Positions 21,116 to 26,727 of a stretch of 26,727 nucleotides of DNA are shown here, piece after piece. Under the pieces are notes generated by a model. The model had not been told where the DNA came from, searched no databases, and saw only the letters and a program-made list of their open reading frames with translations. The translations under genes were made by a program, and so were the position numbers. The first letter of the stretch is position 1. Every line of letters begins with the position of its first letter. The DNA comes from a virus. The stretch lies in IMG/VR virus record IMGVR_UViG_3300034012_001395, positions 1 through 26,727 of that record. The stretch is one strand, 5' to 3'.

Positions 21116-23497
21116 ATGGCAACGAAGCTCGAGATTTACAACGAAGCCCTTCGCCTTGTCGGAGATCTCCGTCTGGTCGCCACGACTGACCAGGTCGAGG
21201 CACGATACGCGCTTGATGACGCCTGGAGCAGGGCCGTTCTGTTCTGCGGCGCACAGGCTGACTGGCCATTCGCAATGGCCGACATTCAGCCACTCTTGGA
21301 TTCAGACTCATCGATCGGGTACAACAAGAGCTATACGTTCGATCCAAGTGTTTGGTTGAGAACGGTTGCCGTCTCACTGGATGAGAATTTCGCCGTTCAG
21401 GCGCACTACATGCAGACGGCAACGAAGTTCCGTTTCAACACCTCTGAAACCAGAGCTTATTTCAGGTACATCTCAAAGAACCTGCTGCAGGACACCGATG
21501 TGCCGAATTGGCCTGAGATGTTCTGCAGTGTGGTCGCACACAGGCTGGCCTTCGACGTTTGCGAGCGCCTGACACAAGACCCCCAGAAGGCCCAGGGGCT
21601 GTATCAGCTGTTCGTTGAGGTTCTCGGCCTGGCAAAGTCTCAGCACGCGCCCGAAAGGGGCGGCATGATGATTTCGCCTGCACAGTGGGCGGCAAAGGTT
21701 CACAACGATACGGTCGCGGCGATCTGGGAAGAGGCCATCAGGTTGATGGGAACCGGCGACCCGAAGATCGCTATGGTTCAGCGCCCGGTTGACGCCAAGC
21801 CCGTGCATGAGGTCTTGGAGATGGCCTGGCGCGGCGTCGTGCTATACTGCCTGAATGAGTTCGGCTGGAACTTTGCTACCAAGACCTCACTGCTGAGCAC
21901 GTCTGCCGGCACAGGCACAGGGTACACGCACAGCTTCTCCAAGCCTGCAGACTGGCTGAGGACCGTGGACGTAGCCGCCGGGACTGACGCTGACTTCAAG
22001 GCTCCCATCGACTATCGTGACGAGGGTGGTCGCTGGTATGTAAATTCGTCCTCCATCTATGTTCGATATGTATCCACCGAATACGCTCAAGATGCTGACG
22101 CGACTGCGTGGCCAGACAACTTCAAGCGGTTGCTTGCATGCCGGTTGGCCTATGAGTGTGTCGATCTTGTCACTGGGATACCAGACAAGAGAGCAGCCCT
22201 TGAGAAGGAATATGGAGGGCAGGCCGCTCGAGCGATTTCGATCGATGCAGCAGCCAATAGCCTGGCGATCCCAAAGAGGCGAAACGCGACAGTTGGATCC
22301 ATCTGGTCTGAGTCCCTGCGGCTCATGGGCTATGTGGAGGGCTCCAAGGGTACTGCTGACAAAGACGATGAGGCTGATCGCGTCTACCGTGTTCTTGACG
22401 CTGCGTGGTCCCGCGTTGTCAAGTTTTGCCTTACAGAGCACTACTGGAATTTCGCCACAACCACGGTCAGCATCCTAAGTTCTGGCGCCCCATCCCTTGG
22501 TTACAGCTATGGATTTGTGAAGCCATCAGATTGGCTCCGCACGATCGGCGTGGCCAGTGATGCGGCATTTTCTTCATCCATTGAATATCGAGATCAGGGC
22601 GGCCGCTTCTTTGCAAACGTCACGCCAATCTATGTTCGATACATATCTTCAAACTCGTCCCTCGATGCTTCTGCCACGTCATGGCCAGAGCCTTTCGTTC
22701 GCGCCGTCGCTTATCGACTGGCGTATGAATGCTCTGATGTTGTGACCGGAGATCCTGCTCGTCGAGCGGCTCTTCTTGAGGAGTACAAGTCGGCGCTTGA
22801 AAGTGCTGCGAGGAAGGACGCTGCCGACCAGAGTCTCATCATCCCGAAGCGCCGCAATTCAACAATCACGGCAATCTGGAAAGAGGCGTCCCGGCTGATG
22901 GGATACCCGGAAACAAGGAAGGCTGCGCCAGAGACGGAGATTGGGATTGAGAGCGTCTATCAGATCTTCGATGACGCTTGGCAACGTGTCGTTAGGTTCT
23001 GCCTGACTGAGGGGTTGTGGAACTTTGCCACCAAGACATCTCAGATCACGCAATCTGGTGTCCCAATACCTGGCTGGCAGTATGCTTTCAACAAGCCAAG
23101 CGGCTGGCTGCGGACGATTGCTGTCTCGAACTCCAGCGAGTTCTTCGCAGAGGCGAGGTATCACGACGAAGGCGGCAAGCTATATTCCAACGACAGCACC
23201 CTCTACATTCGCTTCATGTCTTCTGACTATGGGGCGGATGCTGAGGCGCCGAACTGGCCTGAGATGTTCTGCCGCGTTCTGGCCTACAGACTGGCCTACG
23301 AGTGCTCTGATGCAGTCACTGGCGATCCTAATCGATCTGCGAAACTGATGGCTGACTACAAGAGCATGCTCGCGCAGGCAAAGGGCAAGGATGCAATGGA
23401 TCAGGCGCAGATGTTCCCGCGGACATCCAACTGGCTTGGCGCAATGCGGGGCGTGAGCAATCGCCGCTACGACCGCGGCTCTTTGAGTGGGTTCTGA
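21116..23497 (+). CDS. Tail adaptor protein made of four tandem gp11-like (tail tubular A) units, 793 aa
   Basis: T7 gp11 (tail tubular protein A, about 196 aa) forms the ring between portal and nozzle. This protein is four such units in one chain, starting at residues 4, 203, 396 and 587 (spacing 199, 193 and 191). Each unit begins with an E(A/S).RL(M/V)G helix and contains a (D/E).AW.R.V.(F/Y)C segment, a WLRT(V/I).V motif, a Y(I/V)R(Y/F)(I/V/M)S strand and an A.RLA(Y/F) helix. Units 2-4 share I(P)KRRN-type linkers, NFAT.T and Y(R/H)D(E/Q)GG(R/K), and are closer to each other than to unit 1. AAGGG precedes the ATG. The single open frame has no stop or frameshift. Confidence 0.88.
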   Translation: MATKLEIYNEALRLVGDLRLVATTDQVEARYALDDAWSRAVLFCGAQADWPFAMADIQPLLDSDSSIGYNKSYTFDPSVWLRTVAVSLDENFAVQAHYMQTATKFRFNTSETRAYFRYISKNLLQDTDVPNWPEMFCSVVAHRLAFDVCERLTQDPQKAQGLYQLFVEVLGLAKSQHAPERGGMMISPAQWAAKVHNDTVAAIWEEAIRLMGTGDPKIAMVQRPVDAKPVHEVLEMAWRGVVLYCLNEFGWNFATKTSLLSTSAGTGTGYTHSFSKPADWLRTVDVAAGTDADFKAPIDYRDEGGRWYVNSSSIYVRYVSTEYAQDADATAWPDNFKRLLACRLAYECVDLVTGIPDKRAALEKEYGGQAARAISIDAAANSLAIPKRRNATVGSIWSESLRLMGYVEGSKGTADKDDEADRVYRVLDAAWSRVVKFCLTEHYWNFATTTVSILSSGAPSLGYSYGFVKPSDWLRTIGVASDAAFSSSIEYRDQGGRFFANVTPIYVRYISSNSSLDASATSWPEPFVRAVAYRLAYECSDVVTGDPARRAALLEEYKSALESAARKDAADQSLIIPKRRNSTITAIWKEASRLMGYPETRKAAPETEIGIESVYQIFDDAWQRVVRFCLTEGLWNFATKTSQITQSGVPIPGWQYAFNKPSGWLRTIAVSNSSEFFAEARYHDEGGKLYSNDSTLYIRFMSSDYGADAEAPNWPEMFCRVLAYRLAYECSDAVTGDPNRSAKLMADYKSMLAQAKGKDAMDQAQMFPRTSNWLGAMRGVSNRRYDRGSLSGF

Positions 23498-23500
23498 TAG

Positions 23501-26446
23501 ATGCCACGATCACAAGTACCGTTCTATTCTCTCAATGCCGGCGAAGTGGATCCAGACGCCCTCGGGCGGATCGACCTCGAGAAGCTGCGCATCGCCGGCG
23601 AGAGCGTCGTGAATTTCACGCCAACGGTGCTTGGCGGCCTCCACATGCGGCCAGGCACGAAGTTCGTGGGCGAAACGATTTCGGGCAATGCAGCAACTCT
23701 TCTCATCCCGCACATATACAACTCATCAAAGGTAAGCCTGATCGAGATCAGTAGTCAGGCAATTCGCGTCCGAAACTCTGACGCGCTGGTGACTTTCGAA
23801 GACTACAGCACGACTATAAACAATCCGTATTTCACATCTGCCATCGTCACGAATGTTGACAGCGGTTGGATCAACGCTTCGTCAAATAAGCAGAACAGGG
23901 CAACAACGGTTTCCACAACAGCCGGTGGAAGGCTTTTGCTAAGTAGTACGAAATACTCTTTCGCCATAGCGAGACAGCGCGTGACTGTAGCTTCTGCAGA
24001 CAGGCAAAAGCTACATACACTGAAGATTATTGTTCTGAAGGGGCCAATCACATTTCGAGTTGGTACAGTATCCGGCAAGAATGACGTGGTGTCCGACCAG
24101 CGGCTTGACAATGGAACGCATTTCATAACTTTCAAGCCGAACAATGCGAGTGTGGTGATCGAGCTCGAGGCGAATGACAGTGGTCATTGCGACAAGCGGG
24201 TAGATGAATGCTCATTCGTAAAAAATAAAATCATGGAGCTCCCGAGCCCATACACCAATGCCAATCTCAAGGACATCAGGTATGCGCAATCTGGGTCTGT
24301 GATTTTCATAGCCTGTAGAGGTGTGCCTCCGTACATGATCGAAAGGCGGGGCGACAATTCGTGGGGGCTGGTTGAATACAGAACAATCAATGGACCTTAC
24401 ATGCCGTACTCCGGCAGGAAGGTGCGCCTGAAGGTATCAAGGTCAATTGGTAACCCTACCACGATGGAGTCTGACCAGCCCTTCTTCAATGAAAAAATGG
24501 TCGGATCACTATTCGAAATTACGACCGATGGACAGAGGCGAACGGTTATATTCACTGACAAGAACCAGGCGTCTGAGCCAATCCGGGTGAGCGGGCGCGG
24601 CGGCATGGAAGGTCGAGCAAGGAGATACACTTTTACCACTACTTATTCGTCTGCGTTCACTGACACATCCACAGGTTCGTCTGTTTCAGTTCCAGCTGCC
24701 AGTGGCAACATACAGGTACAGTTCTCCTACGGACAGCCTGATGCCTGGGTGAACGGCTACGGCGAGCAAACGGCTGGCGGTATAACTCCTGTCACGACAA
24801 GCGGTACGTTCGTAGTCAACGATGCCCGCCTAAAGTCTAATACCAGCCCGGCATATACCCTTGAGTCGAATGACAATTCTGTTGTTTATCACAGGCTCCT
24901 ACGAACAAGTGGAAACACAAACGGAACGATTGCAGCAACGATGGATTATGCCGGTGGCGCTCAGACTGGTGTCGTGAGGTTGTATGAGGTCATTGACAGC
25001 AAGACCGCAACCGTTGAAGTCCTTAAGGAAATCGGAGCAGCAGACACCTTTACAGATGACTGGAGAGAGGGTGCCTGGAGCGCCAATCAGTCGTGGCCAA
25101 CGGCCGTGGCGATACATGACGGAAGGCTGTGGTGGGGTGGTCTCGACAAGGTATACGGATCTGTGTCTGATGATTACTTCAACTTCGACCCAAGGATCGA
25201 GGGTGATAGCGGCCCAATCATACGATCTATTGCGACTGGTCCTGTCGAGAACATATCTTGGATCCTCGGACTTCAGCGCCTTGTGGTCGGGACTGCATCG
25301 GCAGAGGCATCGATCAGATCCAGCTCATTCGATGAGCCACTCACCCCGTCACAGTTCACTGTTCGGAATGCGTCGACGATGGGTTGCGCATCAATTCAGG
25401 CGTTACAGCTCGACAGCACAGGCATCTTCGTCCAGAAGAACTTATTCAAGATCTATGAGTTTCTCTACGACGTCAACGTCAACGACTACACGTCGAGAGA
25501 CCTGACCAGGCTCAACAAGTTTGTCTGTAAGCCAGGCGTAATAGATATGGCAGGACAGAGACAGCCAGACACGAGGGTGTGGTTCGTCAAGAGAGACGGG
25601 TCTATGGCTATGCTCTTGTATGAACGGCAGGACGATGTGGTTGGCTGGTCACGCTTTGAAACGGATGGCGAGATCGAGTCTGTCTGCACTTTGCCATCAA
25701 ATGGTTCTAGCCCCAATGTTTCATCTCGTGATGATGACGTATACTTGGTTGTCAAGAGGGTCATCACCATAAATGGTCAGGCGACAGAAAAGAGATACAT
25801 TGAAAAGCTGACGTCCTCTTCTGAAACCGAGGATGGAGACGGATCGTATCTTGTCGATTGTTCTGTGAAATACACGCCCGACGTAAGCTCGACGAAGACA
25901 GTCCCAGGATTGCAGCATCTCAGGGGAAAGCAAGTTGTCGCAAAGAATGGATCGTCTGATCCAGGAAAGCTGTATACGGTCAGCAACAACGGAACAATAA
26001 CGCTCGACAATTTCATCGGGACGGGGCAGTCGATCAAGTCAGTTGTTGTTGGTCTTCCTTATACCGCCAAGTTCAAGTCAGTGAAGCTGGCCTATGGCTC
26101 CGCGCAGGGCACGGCTCTCGGGCAGAAGAAGAGGGTTGACCACCTCGGGATTGTTGCAAACAACACGGCCCCTGAAGGCGTTTCGATCGGCCGTAATTTC
26201 AGCGACATGACGAAACTGTCTAGCCTGATCCGCGGGAAGCCGCTGTCGGACGGCCAGATCATCGAACACTACGACTATGATGCCACCAGTTTCGGAGGCG
26301 CATGGGACACTGACAGCAGGGTCTGCATTAAGTGCGCGTCGCCATACCCCGCACATATCATTGGCCTCGTCATCAAGATGAATACCAATGACAAAGCCTA
26401 TGCGTGGCAGCGACGTCAGAGTGACACCACGCCTGATGAGGCTTGA
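23501..26446 (+). CDS. Tail nozzle protein, T7 gp12-like (tail tubular B), 981 aa
   Basis: Forms the distal tail nozzle below the gp11-like adaptor. The N-terminus is typical of the family: PFYSLNAGEVDPDALGRIDLEK, then FTPTVLGGLHMRPGTKFVGE. Further family-like stretches are RYAQSGSVIFIACRGVPPYMI (around 261-281), SWPTAVAIHDGRLWWGG (around 531-547), and LGLQRLVVGTASAEASI. The C-terminal part has an IYEFLYDVNVNDYTSRDLTRL segment and beta-rich repeats. It is longer than T7 gp12 (794 aa), with an added insertion around residues 95-200 that contains Thr/Ser-rich strands and a VELEANDSGHC segment. It starts 3 nt after the gp11-like stop, and the next gene starts inside its end. Confidence 0.88.
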   Translation: MPRSQVPFYSLNAGEVDPDALGRIDLEKLRIAGESVVNFTPTVLGGLHMRPGTKFVGETISGNAATLLIPHIYNSSKVSLIEISSQAIRVRNSDALVTFEDYSTTINNPYFTSAIVTNVDSGWINASSNKQNRATTVSTTAGGRLLLSSTKYSFAIARQRVTVASADRQKLHTLKIIVLKGPITFRVGTVSGKNDVVSDQRLDNGTHFITFKPNNASVVIELEANDSGHCDKRVDECSFVKNKIMELPSPYTNANLKDIRYAQSGSVIFIACRGVPPYMIERRGDNSWGLVEYRTINGPYMPYSGRKVRLKVSRSIGNPTTMESDQPFFNEKMVGSLFEITTDGQRRTVIFTDKNQASEPIRVSGRGGMEGRARRYTFTTTYSSAFTDTSTGSSVSVPAASGNIQVQFSYGQPDAWVNGYGEQTAGGITPVTTSGTFVVNDARLKSNTSPAYTLESNDNSVVYHRLLRTSGNTNGTIAATMDYAGGAQTGVVRLYEVIDSKTATVEVLKEIGAADTFTDDWREGAWSANQSWPTAVAIHDGRLWWGGLDKVYGSVSDDYFNFDPRIEGDSGPIIRSIATGPVENISWILGLQRLVVGTASAEASIRSSSFDEPLTPSQFTVRNASTMGCASIQALQLDSTGIFVQKNLFKIYEFLYDVNVNDYTSRDLTRLNKFVCKPGVIDMAGQRQPDTRVWFVKRDGSMAMLLYERQDDVVGWSRFETDGEIESVCTLPSNGSSPNVSSRDDDVYLVVKRVITINGQATEKRYIEKLTSSSETEDGDGSYLVDCSVKYTPDVSSTKTVPGLQHLRGKQVVAKNGSSDPGKLYTVSNNGTITLDNFIGTGQSIKSVVVGLPYTAKFKSVKLAYGSAQGTALGQKKRVDHLGIVANNTAPEGVSIGRNFSDMTKLSSLIRGKPLSDGQIIEHYDYDATSFGGAWDTDSRVCIKCASPYPAHIIGLVIKMNTNDKAYAWQRRQSDTTPDEA

Positions 26447-26727
26447 CGTCGTTTCCCTCGACGAGAGGGAGTTCGCCCGTTTCTACAAAGTTGATCCATC
26501 AACAATACTCCCTGTTCTCGGGGTGGCGGCCAAGCGTGGCTCGTTGACGATTGGCGCCGGCGGCGTCGTTCACGGCAACGATGGGCGCGTCTGGGGCTTC
26601 CTTGACATCTTGCCTGGCAGGGCGCCGAAAACGACGTTGCGGATACTGTTGAGGTTTTTGAGGGACCGCGCTGCGGACGGGATCAAGGAGATCCGCGTCA
26701 CCAGGGACGCCAGTCTCTCAACATCCG
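26436..26727 (+). CDS. Protein cut by right edge, possible GNAT-like virion protein
   Basis: The ATG at 26436 overlaps the nozzle gene by 11 bp, and the frame stays open to the window end (97 complete codons). The visible part starts MRLDVVSLDEREFARFYKVD and continues with a beta pattern (GSLTIGAGGVVHGNDGRVWG), then an Arg-rich helix (TLRILLRFLRDRAADG) and EIRVTRDAS. This order of strands and helix resembles acetyltransferase-like (GNAT) proteins that many podoviruses encode right after the nozzle gene, but the catalytic acyl-CoA loop is not clear. The assignment is tentative. Confidence 0.6.
   Translation, partial: MRLDVVSLDEREFARFYKVDPSTILPVLGVAAKRGSLTIGAGGVVHGNDGRVWGFLDILPGRAPKTTLRILLRFLRDRAADGIKEIRVTRDASLSTS

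Noticed and set aside
1-26727. CRISPR array, tRNA or rRNA genes
   Set aside because: No regularly spaced direct repeats with unique spacers and no cloverleaf-like or rRNA-like segments were noticed on either strand. A tRNA scan was not possible by eye.

Overview
This window is part of the genome of a short-tailed (podovirus-type) phage or prophage, read almost entirely left to right on the + strand. The T7-like tail set (portal, gp11-like adaptor, gp12-like nozzle) fixes the morphotype. The sequence is GC-rich by eye. The replication protein (RepB-type primase fused to a RepA-like AAA ATPase), the Sf6-like small terminase and the many small accessory proteins recall phages and prophages of Alphaproteobacteria, perhaps rhizobia. 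That host call is an inference. No attachment site, integrase, RNA polymerase, lysis gene, tRNA or CRISPR array is visible, so lifestyle cannot be decided here.

Replication and accessory region (1-3581): the first gene is cut by the left edge. It is followed by about 180 bp of 9-bp G-rich iterons and two long hairpins, a good candidate replication origin or control region, then three overlapping genes of unknown function. A hairpin at 3635-3659 separates this operon from the packaging block.

Packaging and accessory block (3681-9549): a small terminase is followed by the only convincing minus-strand gene, a serine resolvase, with repeat-rich and very GC-rich DNA upstream of it (4719-4998). 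Four small genes and a predicted secreted trypsin-like protease come next. The protease is translationally coupled to the large terminase. The terminase is interrupted exactly in its Walker A motif by a 376-residue LAGLIDADG intein with the residues of a class 3 (WCT) intein.

Fibre region (9546-15760): small virion-associated proteins, a structural protein whose 3' end seems altered by insertion of an HNH endonuclease gene, a fibre with a self-cleaving S74 chaperone domain, and a 567-residue Ala/Gly/Ser-rich repetitive protein.

Head and tail block (15776-26727): portal, Bbp19-like protein, scaffold, two small genes, a hairpin and terminator cluster, major capsid protein, a possible decoration protein, a strong terminator, a small conserved-looking protein, then a 793-residue protein made of four tandem gp11-like tail-adaptor units, a 981-residue nozzle protein, and the start of another gene cut by the right edge.

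The most unusual items are the four-fold tandem gp11-like protein, which could build a 12-unit adaptor ring from three chains, and the class 3 intein that splits the terminase P-loop. I found no convincing promoters by eye. Most genes abut or overlap and are probably co-transcribed.
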